NCBI GenBank assembly: GCA_026390135.1
Contig: JAPLGN010000010.1
Location: 1-42,263, forward strand
Source of the DNA: Campylobacterales bacterium
GTDB lineage: Bacteria; Campylobacterota; Campylobacteria; Campylobacterales; Sulfurimonadaceae
Reading direction: 5' to 3'
Length of the DNA stretch: 42,263 nucleotides
Numbering within the stretch: the stretch's first letter is position 1; every line of letters begins with the position of its first letter. Both the position numbers and the translations under genes were made by a program. Below are positions 9,050 through 15,880 of the stretch, piece by piece. The notes beneath the pieces were generated by a model. It was not told where the DNA came from and made no database searches. It saw only the letters and a program-made list of their open reading frames with translations.

Positions 9050-10263
9050 TGCTATTTTTAGTAGAAAATATCGATAGTACACAGCGTCGTTCTTACGGTC
9101 TCTACGATGAAGAGACTATGAGTTCATTGCTAAAACATCTCTCTAACCACCGCATCATCCCTCTCTCTATTCATAAACTTCCCAGTATTTTTGCTCCATT
9201 CCTACCGGCAGCGAGAACAAAAGTGTCCCCAGATGAAGTCATCGAGCTTATCGAAAGCCTCCATCTCGTTATCAAATCAGGACTTCCATTGCACAGCGGG
9301 CTGTTAGATCTCGCAGAGGATGCCGATAATCCGAAATTTAAGAAGATGCTCATTATGGTTGCCGAGGAAATAAATAGTGGTAAATCACTTTCTGCCGCAT
9401 TTAAACCCTATGAAAAAGCATTGGGAGCGATGTTAATCAACCTCATCCGTATTGGCGAAGAAACAGGACAACTCCAAGTAACATTAGAACGTGGAGCACA
9501 GTTTCTCAAACGTACTCTAGCACTCAAGAAAAAAGCCAAACAAGCCCTCATCTACCCCTCGTTCGCATTTGCCACCGTCTCTGCCGCGATGCTCGTGTGG
9601 ATGCTCTATGTTCTCCCCCAAATGACCGATCTTTTCAAACAAATGAAAGTCGAACTCCCCCCTCTCACCCTATTTTTGATGGCAGCATCGGAATTTCTCA
9701 CCAACTACATCGGCTATATGGCGGTGGGATTAGTAGCTCTCATTATTGCTTTTAAAGTACTCCATAAAAAATACCAAAAAGTTCGCTTTCATACTGACAG
9801 ATACATACTCAAAATTCCTATTATCAAACACATCGTCTCAGGGTTTAATATGGCATTTATCGCCGAATATCTAAGACTTGCTATCGTCTCAGGCGTCCCA
9901 CTCTTTAATGCCCTAGACATTCTCAAAAATAATCTCCAAAACGAAGTGTTTCAAAAAGCCCTTATATCCACACATCAAGATGTCTCACGCGGTCTTCAGC
10001 TCTCCGAATCGTTTAAAAAAACGGGGCTTTTTACTCCCTTTATGATTCGTATGATGAGTGTCGGGGAAGCATCAGGAAATCTTGACAGTCAGCTTGAACT
10101 CATAGCCCAACACTACAACGAAAAAGTAGACTACTACGCCGAAAACATCGGAAAAGTAATCGAACCCGTCGTCCTCATCTTCGTAGGAGGATTTATGGCA
10201 CTGGTAATGGTAGGACTCATGGGACCAATGTACGATTTGGTAGGACAAATGGGGAACAAATAA
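9049..10263 (+). CDS. mshG: Inner-membrane platform protein (MshG/GspF/PilC family)
   Basis: Polytopic inner-membrane protein on which the pilus is assembled; it transmits ATPase movement to pilin subunits. The chain has two T2SSF repeats: the first around residues 67-190 (ELIESLHLVIKSGLPLHSGL, then INLIRIGEETGQL) and the second around 268-390 (MAFIAEYLRLAIVSGVPLFNAL, then MIRMMSVGEASGNLD). Membrane helices are near 165-190, 222-240 and 375-398. 404 residues is the family's usual length. It is the last gene of the coupled operon; a separate promoter-pilin unit follows after 97 bases. Confidence 0.92.
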   Translation: MLFLVENIDSTQRRSYGLYDEETMSSLLKHLSNHRIIPLSIHKLPSIFAPFLPAARTKVSPDEVIELIESLHLVIKSGLPLHSGLLDLAEDADNPKFKKMLIMVAEEINSGKSLSAAFKPYEKALGAMLINLIRIGEETGQLQVTLERGAQFLKRTLALKKKAKQALIYPSFAFATVSAAMLVWMLYVLPQMTDLFKQMKVELPPLTLFLMAASEFLTNYIGYMAVGLVALIIAFKVLHKKYQKVRFHTDRYILKIPIIKHIVSGFNMAFIAEYLRLAIVSGVPLFNALDILKNNLQNEVFQKALISTHQDVSRGLQLSESFKKTGLFTPFMIRMMSVGEASGNLDSQLELIAQHYNEKVDYYAENIGKVIEPVVLIFVGGFMALVMVGLMGPMYDLVGQMGNK

Positions 10264-10303
10264 ATCACATTTTCATCATCTTTTCACAAATTTCATCTTC
10301 CTC

Positions 10304-10333
10304 TTGAAATAACCCTAAAATAATCGATATAAT
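10304..10333 (+). promoter_or_regulatory. Sigma-70-type promoter of the pilin gene
   Basis: TTGAAA at 10304-10309 and a perfect TATAAT at 10328-10333 are 18 bases apart. The pilin start lies 27 bases further on with GGAG six bases before it. This is the best promoter in the pilus locus, which fits a major subunit needed in excess over the machine. Confidence 0.75.
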
Positions 10334-10360
10334 GTTCAAAGATAAAAAAAGGAGTTATAA

Positions 10361-10993
10361 ATGACTAGACAAAGAAAAGGTTTTACCCTCGTAGAGCTCT
10401 CCATCGTATTGATTATTATTGGTCTTATCATCGGCGGTGTTCTTAAAGGAACCGATTTGATTAATGGTGCTAAACAAAAGAAAGTTTATACGACTTGGAT
10501 TAAGGGCTGGCAAGTAGCTATTAATACCTACCAAGACCGAACAGGACAGCTTTTAGGTGATGGTGCTGCAAATGGTGGTGCTGCTGGTGCCGCAAATGGT
10601 ACTTTTGATGATATAGATTTAAGTACAGCTGCTGGTACTACCTTAGCGAATAGACTACGTGCTGTTGGACTAGATATTCCTGTTACTAATACAGCTGCAG
10701 CGCAAAATGGTGGGTCATATACCATAGATGGTAAATACGCTACAAGTACATCCATAATGACTCTCTCTGGAGCTATCCTCATCAACGGGTTACCTCGAAA
10801 CATACTCAGTTTAACTTTAGTTCCAACAGATGTTGCAATGGCGCTCGATACAATGATTGATGGTACGGCAGATGCAGGGCTTGGCAATTGTGTTCGCTCT
10901 ACAGCCGTAGCTGGTGCTGCACCTGCTACAGCCGTTTGGCCAGCTGCGAATGTCGCCGCAACAAAAACTGTTACTGTATACATTATCTTATAA
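10361..10993 (+). CDS. Type IV pilin/pseudopilin, probable major subunit (MshA-like)
   Basis: Prepilin of 210 residues. MTRQRKG|FTLVELSIVLIIIG is a classic class III leader: basic leader, Gly7, Phe, and Glu5 of the mature protein, followed by a hydrophobic helix. The globular part has Ala/Gly/Asn-rich low-complexity loops (GAANGGAAGAANG; AVAGAAPATAVWPAANVAA) and only one cysteine (GLGNCVRS), so it lacks the C-terminal disulfide loop of classic type IVa pilins. It has its own strong promoter and ribosome site, and strong hairpins just after the stop, so it can be expressed apart from the machine. The major-subunit role is inferred from this. A 151-codon antisense frame over it is a shadow of its biased composition. 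Confidence 0.85.
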   Translation: MTRQRKGFTLVELSIVLIIIGLIIGGVLKGTDLINGAKQKKVYTTWIKGWQVAINTYQDRTGQLLGDGAANGGAAGAANGTFDDIDLSTAAGTTLANRLRAVGLDIPVTNTAAAQNGGSYTIDGKYATSTSIMTLSGAILINGLPRNILSLTLVPTDVAMALDTMIDGTADAGLGNCVRSTAVAGAAPATAVWPAANVAATKTVTVYIIL

Positions 10994-11001
10994 TTCCCTT
11001 A

Positions 11002-11035
11002 TTCCCACTTTCCAAGTGGGAACCTCAACGAGGTT
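11002..11035 (+). terminator. Two stacked hairpins after the pilin gene
   Basis: Stem 1 is TTCCCACTT (11002-11010), loop TCC, AAGTGGGAA (11014-11022): 9 perfect pairs. Stem 2 is AACCTC (11021-11026), loop AAC, GAGGTT (11030-11035), sharing two bases with stem 1. They begin 9 bases after the pilin stop. There is no clear T-run, so this may protect the mRNA 3' end as well as terminate. Confidence 0.5.
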
Positions 11036-11054
11036 CTCGTGCCCTATAGGGTAT
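11032..11054. repeat. Palindromic repeat, right copy
   Basis: Identical over 23 bases to 1587-1609 and in the same orientation; it includes the palindrome CCCTATAGGG at 11042-11051. In this copy the base-paired arm before it is GAGGTT instead of GGGGTT. It falls directly after the hairpins that follow the pilin gene, so the two copies enclose the pilus genes. Confidence 0.75.
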
Positions 11055-11071
11055 ACAGACACTAGTCTAAA

Positions 11072-11136
11072 TTATTCCTCTTCTATCTTCTTAATAATTT
11101 TCATTGCACCATTTGGTTTGGATCAGCTTTTCCATA
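11072..11136 (-). pseudogene. Decayed 3' end of a murG-like gene
   Basis: On the minus strand these bases can be read (with one frameshift) as EKLI followed by PNGAMKIIKKIEEE and a stop. The end of the intact murG at 12083-12148 reads EKLISADGAKKIIEKIEAIQ and stop. The DNA also matches in blocks: a run of 12 identical bases (TCAGCTTTTCCA on the plus strand) and most of the last 30 bases. The similarity can be followed for about 20-25 codons. The remnant is in the same orientation as murG and abuts the 3' end of the PAS/GGDEF-like gene, which thus lies between two murG tails. It may derive from a duplicated or lost MurG-like glycosyltransferase gene. Confidence 0.5.
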
Positions 11137-11157
11137 GCAGCGAATTGCCTTCTAACT

Positions 11158-11997
11158 TTAGATGCCGGAAGACTCTTTGAGAATTTTTTCAGCATCCATG
11201 ATCAATTGCTGAATCTGCTCTTTGTCTTTTTGTACCGCAGTGCCTAAGCGTATCGTATAAAGGAGTTTTTGTCGTAATTTTTGAGCAATATGATGCACGT
11301 TTTCAGGTTTATCTATCAAATAGGCAAGTAAAAAACTTTTCTCTCCCCATCGCACAAGCATATCGCTTTGGCGTACGTTACTTTTAATTTGTGATGCAAA
11401 ATCATTCAAATTCTTTTTCACATCGCTATCAGAATCAATAAGTTTTATAATGGTTATAGCAACAAATTTTTGATTAAAAATAGCTGCATCACGAAAACTT
11501 TTCAGTGTATGAATAAAATAATTTTTTTCATACGCACCGCTCTCTTTATCAATACTTGTATCATTTTCAATCATGATTCGCTTGATAAGATCTTGGGAAA
11601 TATCACTAAAAGTGAGTATCGTATACTCGTCAGCAGGTGTCGCTACCATAACCGAAAAAGCATAAGGTTCGATACGATAGTTAAGCATACTGACAATTCG
11701 GTCATTTTCAGGCAGTTCAATCAGCGACGTACTCCACTCATCAATATTCTGAACCTTACCGGCATGGAAATAACTGTCATGCGGGATAAAGCGGTTCTGC
11801 AAAGAACCAAATTCACGTAAAAATCCTTTGGCAGAATCAACATTGGCAAAATCAAGAAAAGCTTTATTAAAAATAATCGGAATATGATTATGCATCAAAA
11901 CAATAAGATCTTTTTGAGTATTAATGACTGAAAGGAAGAATTGCCGGCATATACTACCTTCTCCCATCAAATCTAACTCTTCTTTTGATGTTTCCAT
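11158..11997 (-). CDS. PAS-like protein with degenerate GGDEF domain
   Basis: A soluble protein of 279 residues with no membrane helix. Residues about 15-140 look like a PAS sensor domain (DLIVLMHNHIPIIFNKAFLDF; then ILTFSDISQ at its end). A GGDEF-type fold follows from about 150: DKESGAYEKNYF stands for the usual DxLTGLxNR. Where the catalytic loop should be, residues 216-222 read RWGEKSF in place of RxGGDEF. The end (TIRLGTAV, then DAEKILKESSG) matches the closing SxGxA and ADxALYxAK segment. Loss of GGDEF argues against diguanylate cyclase activity, so it is more likely a sensor or binding protein. Minus strand, downstream of murG by 85 bases with its own AAGGAAG ribosome site. Confidence 0.65.
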   Translation of the reverse strand: METSKEELDLMGEGSICRQFFLSVINTQKDLIVLMHNHIPIIFNKAFLDFANVDSAKGFLREFGSLQNRFIPHDSYFHAGKVQNIDEWSTSLIELPENDRIVSMLNYRIEPYAFSVMVATPADEYTILTFSDISQDLIKRIMIENDTSIDKESGAYEKNYFIHTLKSFRDAAIFNQKFVAITIIKLIDSDSDVKKNLNDFASQIKSNVRQSDMLVRWGEKSFLLAYLIDKPENVHHIAQKLRQKLLYTIRLGTAVQKDKEQIQQLIMDAEKILKESSGI

Positions 11998-12082
11998 AAA
12001 CTTCCTTATCGAATTTTATTGCCTAATAATAACATAACTAAAAAAAGAACAGAAATATCGATCACATAATAACAAATAACCG

Positions 12083-13099
12083 TTACTGTATCGCCTCAAT
12101 CTTCTCAATAATTTTTTTTGCCCCATCAGCTGAAATCAGCTTTTCCAACACTTTACTTTTAGCTTCTATATCACTCAAAATCGCTGCTTTGAGCTTATCG
12201 GCTATTCCCTCACTCTGACGTTCACACCATCCTGCATTATGATCGATCACATAACGAGCGTTATGATACTGATGATCGGCAGCTGCACTTGGATATGGGA
12301 TATAAAATGCGGGAACTTGTGCAGCACACAATTCCCACAATGTACTGGCACCAGAACGACTAACTGCAAAATCGCTTTTTTCAATTAATTCCGCAATTTT
12401 GGTCGTAAAACCATACACTTCAGCATCAATACTAAGCGCATGGTAAGCATGACGAACACGCTCCTCTTCCATAGCACCGCATTGATGAATAATATGCATA
12501 CCTTTCTCGTATAGCCACGGTGCAATTTCCAAAGCCAAATCATTGATAAACTTAGCCCCTTGAGAGCCACCCAAAAAAATAATGGTTTTTACCTCATTAC
12601 GTATCCGTGCATTTTGAAAATAGGTTTCGCTTACAGGGTAATCACAATGATTTTCACCCTCTTCATAAGAACTATAAAAACCTTTTGCATAGGGGCGCAA
12701 TAAACTATTTAGCTTTCCTGTCACCGCATTTTGTTCATGGATAGTCAAAGGGGTGCGATTAGTTAGGGAGGCAATAGCCGCAGGTGCCGCCGAAAATCCT
12801 CCCACACTCACCACTGCATCCGCATTAAAGCTACGAATAATTTTTCGTGACTTCAACACGGCCTTAAAAATTTTCCATAATGCGACTATTTTTCCTAATC
12901 CTTTTTTATTGACCACGCCAGTCGTTTCTAAAAAATGAGTTTCTTCAAATATAATACTGTCACTAAACCACTGCCGATCTTGTCCCGAAGTGGACCCTAT
13001 AAAAACGACCCTATGACCACGAATCAGTGCAGCCTGAGCTAATGAAAGAGCAATTACGAGATGGCCGCCAGTACCACCCCCCGTAAAAATTATGTTCAT
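12083..13099 (-). CDS. murG: UDP-GlcNAc:lipid I N-acetylglucosaminyltransferase
   Basis: Adds GlcNAc to lipid I on the inner face of the cytoplasmic membrane to make lipid II, the last cytoplasmic step of peptidoglycan synthesis. Motifs: GGTGGHLVIALSLAQA at the N-terminus (glycine loop), HEQNAVTGK, GGSQGAKFIND opening the second Rossmann half, and SRSGASTLWELCAAQVPAFY followed by HQYHNA for UDP-GlcNAc binding. 338 residues is slightly short but within the range for this phylum. It follows ftsW on the same strand, separated by 109 bases of repeat sequence that has no gene. Confidence 0.95.
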   Translation of the reverse strand: MNIIFTGGGTGGHLVIALSLAQAALIRGHRVVFIGSTSGQDRQWFSDSIIFEETHFLETTGVVNKKGLGKIVALWKIFKAVLKSRKIIRSFNADAVVSVGGFSAAPAAIASLTNRTPLTIHEQNAVTGKLNSLLRPYAKGFYSSYEEGENHCDYPVSETYFQNARIRNEVKTIIFLGGSQGAKFINDLALEIAPWLYEKGMHIIHQCGAMEEERVRHAYHALSIDAEVYGFTTKIAELIEKSDFAVSRSGASTLWELCAAQVPAFYIPYPSAAADHQYHNARYVIDHNAGWCERQSEGIADKLKAAILSDIEAKSKVLEKLISADGAKKIIEKIEAIQ

Positions 13100-13109
13100 A
13101 TTGTTTCTC

Positions 13110-13205
13110 CCTCGTGCTCGTCATCCTCGTGCTTGACACGGGGATCCATCTCCAAAAAGCACCCTTGATTTAAAAGCTGGATTCCCGCCTTCGCGGGAAT
13201 GACGG
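13110..13205. repeat. REP/dRS3-like repeat block between ftsW and murG
   Basis: Two hairpins: ATTCCCGC-CTTC-GCGGGAAT (13181-13200, 8 perfect pairs) and ATCCTCGTG-CTTGA-CACGGGGAT (about 13122-13144, 9 pairs with one wobble). The first obeys the dRS3 formula known from Neisseria, ATTCCC, eight bases, GGGAAT, with the commonly seen flanks GTCATTCCCGC and GGATTCC. The block starts right after the ftsW stop and ends just before the murG ribosome site. It is probably a dispersed repeat inserted into the ftsW-murG junction; the family assignment is from memory of the pattern. Confidence 0.7.
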
Positions 13206-13208
13206 TAT

Positions 13209-14387
13209 TCATTTTTTATCTCCCGACTGATATTTGATTTTTTTAGACAACATCAATACCATCCCTATTCCCACCGAAGATGCCAACATCGACGAGCCTC
13301 CATAGCTCAAAAATGGGACCGATATACCTTTGATCGGGGTAAGTCCGCTAATACCATATGCATTAATAATAAACGCAAATGTAATCAGCAAGCCAACGCC
13401 TAAACTAAAAAGATAATAGGTATCATCAGTCGATCGATTAGCAATTTTAAACAAACGATGCAAGATAGCAATAAATAAAAATGTTACAACAAGCACCCCG
13501 ATAAAGCCAAACTCTTCGGCAATCCCTGCAAGGACAAAGTCAGTGTGTACTTCACTCAAAAATCCAAGTTTAAACGTACCGTTTCCTAAACCTGTTCCCC
13601 AAATTCCTCCATTGTGAATTGCATTCATAGAGTGACCGATTTGATAGGCTTCTTCCCCATTGGCAATTCGTAAATGTTTCGCAATCGACTCAGGGAAAAA
13701 AGCCAAGATTGTACTTTGTGCCGATGCCCACCATGATAAAATACGGTCAATTCGATGGGGTGCCATTGCAATAAAGAGAAGGAAAAAACCAACTGCACCC
13801 GTGATAAGAGTAAGAAAAAAACTAAAACTGCTCCCAGCAAAAAAGAGCATAAATGCCAAAGTCAATGACAAGACGACTACCTGCCCTAAATCATTTTGAA
13901 CCACAGCAATCAAAAACATAACAAGAATAAAAAGTGCTGCATAAGGCCAAAAACGCTTAAACTCTTCTTTTACCCCCATACCACCATGATGACCCAGCTT
14001 TCGCGAAAAACTCCATGCTAGAAAATAAACAAATCCGATTTTAAAAAACTCTACCGGAGCTACCGAAAAACCTGCTATTTTTATCCACCGCTTTGCTCCA
14101 CCCACTTCACTTACCAAAAATGCGGGAAGAAATGGCATTACAAGCATTACAATAATACTACCCCAAAATAAAGTTAATCCCAATTTATGGAGCCATTTAT
14201 CAGGATCTTGCTGAGCAATCGTCCACATCAGCATAATCGAAACAATCGCAATAAAAAGTTCACGCGCCACAAAGTGAAAATTGTTATATTCGAAAAGAAT
14301 AACCGTATAAGCAGAAAGAGTATACGAGCATATAATCCCTATCGTAATCAGTGCAGTCGTTAAAAGAAATAATTTTTTGTCAGGCAT
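13209..14387 (-). CDS. ftsW: Septal peptidoglycan polymerase FtsW (SEDS family)
   Basis: Polytopic membrane glycosyltransferase that polymerises lipid II at the division septum together with FtsI. Of 392 residues, most form about ten membrane helices. The SEDS signature is clear near the C-terminus: LTPIKGISVPFLSYGGSSM, and FFAGSSFSFF in the middle. RodA is the alternative in the same family, but linkage to murG and ftsI favours FtsW. It is transcribed away from flgB across a 127-base divergent gap. The ribosome site is weak (AAAG with a long spacer). Confidence 0.92.
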   Translation of the reverse strand: MPDKKLFLLTTALITIGIICSYTLSAYTVILFEYNNFHFVARELFIAIVSIMLMWTIAQQDPDKWLHKLGLTLFWGSIIVMLVMPFLPAFLVSEVGGAKRWIKIAGFSVAPVEFFKIGFVYFLAWSFSRKLGHHGGMGVKEEFKRFWPYAALFILVMFLIAVVQNDLGQVVVLSLTLAFMLFFAGSSFSFFLTLITGAVGFFLLFIAMAPHRIDRILSWWASAQSTILAFFPESIAKHLRIANGEEAYQIGHSMNAIHNGGIWGTGLGNGTFKLGFLSEVHTDFVLAGIAEEFGFIGVLVVTFLFIAILHRLFKIANRSTDDTYYLFSLGVGLLITFAFIINAYGISGLTPIKGISVPFLSYGGSSMLASSVGIGMVLMLSKKIKYQSGDKK

Positions 14388-14464
14388 GATAAACTTTACT
14401 TGTAGTTAGTATATAATTAGCCATAAGTATATCGAAGTACGTTAAAGTGTCCATAAAATGAAAG

Positions 14465-14481
14465 CGGAATGAATTTTGCTT
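14465..14481 (+). promoter_or_regulatory. Sigma-54 (RpoN) promoter of flgBC-fliE
   Basis: CGGAAT, five bases, TTGCTT: GG at 14466-14467 and GC at 14478-14479 are exactly 10 bases apart, as RpoN needs for its -24/-12 elements. It is 34 bases upstream of the flgB start. In Campylobacter and Helicobacter, rod and hook genes are RpoN-FlgR class genes, so this is expected. Confidence 0.8.
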
Positions 14482-14514
14482 GATAATTCAAAATAGAGAG
14501 TAAAGGGGAGTGAT

Positions 14515-14946
14515 ATGGGGCTAGGTATTTCGCGGGCGCATGACCTAATGAAAGAAGCAATGGACTATCGTGCAGCGCGTCAAGATATGATCGCAAGCAA
14601 TATTGCCAATGCTGATACCCCTAATTATCGTCCTCGTGATATTCGGTTTGAAGAAGCATTAGCGCAAAAAAGTGCTGAACTTTATGCAGATAAAAGCAAT
14701 ACTCTTCAAATGACACAAACATCAGGAAAACATTTAAGTGGTTTTAACAGTGCAAGTGACACACGAGCAACCACTTTTTTTCGTGATGGACACATGGCGC
14801 GCAATGATGGAAATAGTGTTGATTTGGACGTTGAAAGTTCGGAAATGGCTAAAAATTCGACTATGTTTAATGCCCTCACCGCCGCTATAAAAAAAGACTC
14901 TTTAATTTTTAAAAGCGTTATTGACGCATCCTCTAAAACATCATGA
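14515..14946 (+). CDS. flgB: Flagellar basal-body rod protein FlgB
   Basis: Proximal rod subunit linking the MS ring to the distal rod, exported through the flagellar type III apparatus. The N-terminus carries the rod-protein signature (MIASNIANADTPNYRPRDI) and the C-terminus the companion helix (DLDVESSEMAKNSTMFNALTAAI), the pair that forms the rod coiled coil. 143 residues is the usual size. GGGGAG lies before the ATG. It is transcribed from the sigma-54-type promoter upstream. The next gene is 105 bases away, an unusual gap inside a rod operon. Confidence 0.95.
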   Translation: MGLGISRAHDLMKEAMDYRAARQDMIASNIANADTPNYRPRDIRFEEALAQKSAELYADKSNTLQMTQTSGKHLSGFNSASDTRATTFFRDGHMARNDGNSVDLDVESSEMAKNSTMFNALTAAIKKDSLIFKSVIDASSKTS

Positions 14947-14963
14947 TAAAACATGATGCATAC

Positions 14964-15045
14964 GCCATCGGAATGAAATCCCGACTGGCTACGTTAACAC
15001 TGAGTTTCCTTCGGCAGGAAGCCCTATTGATTTTGGTATAAAGGG
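14964..15045 (+). ncRNA. Candidate structured leader of flgC
   Basis: The 105-base flgB-flgC gap folds on paper into three stems. Stem A: GCCATCGG (14964-14971) with CCGACTGGC (14981-14989), one bulged base. Stem B: TTTCCT (15005-15010) with AGGAAG (15016-15021) around TCGGC. Stem C: CCCT (15022-15025) with AGGG (15042-15045), which would cover the flgC ribosome site just before the ATG at 15052. No known riboswitch consensus matches by eye. This is a computational-style guess done by hand. Confidence 0.4.
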
Positions 15046-15051
15046 TTCATT

Positions 15052-15546
15052 ATGGCATTTTTAGACAGTTTTGACATTAGTGGCTACGGGTTATCCGCTC
15101 AGCGTGTCCGTGTAAACGTTATAAGCTCCAATATTGCTAATGCTCAAACAACACGAACTGACGAGGGTGGACCGTATCGCCGTCAAGAAGTTGTTTTTAA
15201 GGCAATTGATTTTAACAGTGTCTACAACCAAGCATTAGAACGAAGTACAAATCAATTAGGGTATTCTGATCCTCTTAAAGAGGGATTGGCTGGGATGAAA
15301 CCTAGTCCCGCTATCATGAGTGTCGTTGTAGACAAACTGGTACGTGATGATAAAGCCCCCAATATGAAATACGATCCATCGCATCCCGATGCCGATGCCA
15401 AAGGTTATGTTGCTTACCCTAACATTAATCCTGTTATCGAAATGGCCGATCTAGTGGAAGCAACAAGGTCTTATCAGGCCAATGTTGCCGCATTTGAAAG
15501 TGCAAAAAATATAGCCAGTGGTGCGATCAGCATCCTGCAATCATAA
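15052..15546 (+). CDS. flgC: Flagellar basal-body rod protein FlgC
   Basis: Proximal rod subunit that stacks with FlgB and FlgF. The rod signature at the N-terminus reads VISSNIANAQTTRTDEGGPYRRQ. The C-terminal helix, ending EMADLVEATRSYQANVAAFESAKNI with the family's SYQANV core, pairs with it. 164 residues is close to the family's usual 130-165, with an insert in the middle. AAAGGG stands seven bases before the start and may be paired in stem C of the leader. fliE follows after 12 bases. Confidence 0.95.
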   Translation: MAFLDSFDISGYGLSAQRVRVNVISSNIANAQTTRTDEGGPYRRQEVVFKAIDFNSVYNQALERSTNQLGYSDPLKEGLAGMKPSPAIMSVVVDKLVRDDKAPNMKYDPSHPDADAKGYVAYPNINPVIEMADLVEATRSYQANVAAFESAKNIASGAISILQS

Positions 15547-15558
15547 GGATAAATTATA

Positions 15559-15861
15559 ATGGCTGACATTCAAGCGATTAAATCACTCTCAACCTCCGAT
15601 TTACTTAAATCAAAGAGTATAGGAAACAGTGAGAGCAGCAAAACCGATTTTGCCCAAGAGCTTCGCAACGCATTGGGTAATGTCAATGATATGCAAGTAG
15701 ACAGTGACCGCGCCATGAGTGATATTGCAACAGGTTCAGTCAAAGACCTTCACCAAGCCGCTATCGCAATCGATAAAGCAGAAATCAGTATGAAACTAAT
15801 GCTCGAAGTACGGAATAAAGCGCTTAATGCTTACAAAGAAATTACACGTACACAAATGTAA
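15559..15861 (+). CDS. fliE: Flagellar hook-basal body adapter FliE
   Basis: Small protein that joins the MS ring (FliF) to the rod. 100 residues, typical of the family. The C-terminal half has the FliE pattern: SVKDLHQAAIAIDKAEISMKL and LEVRNKALNAYKEITRTQM at the end. It follows flgC by 12 bases, with AAGGAT upstream, and precedes ftsI by 19 bases. The order flgB-flgC-fliE-ftsI next to ftsW is, to my knowledge, a conserved feature of this phylum. Confidence 0.95.
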   Translation: MADIQAIKSLSTSDLLKSKSIGNSESSKTDFAQELRNALGNVNDMQVDSDRAMSDIATGSVKDLHQAAIAIDKAEISMKLMLEVRNKALNAYKEITRTQM

Positions 15862-15880
15862 TGTGATCGTGTAATTATTA

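Noticed and set aside
10528-10983. 151-codon minus-strand frame over the pilin gene
   Set aside because: It mirrors the Ala/Gly-rich pilin codons, and lacks a ribosome site or recognisable protein.
13110-13205. ftsW-murG repeat block as a CRISPR fragment
   Set aside because: Two different hairpins with no regular repeat-spacer spacing.
14947-15051. flgB-flgC gap as a cyclic-di-GMP (GEMM) riboswitch
   Set aside because: The conserved GGGACGCAAAGCC core is not present on either strand.
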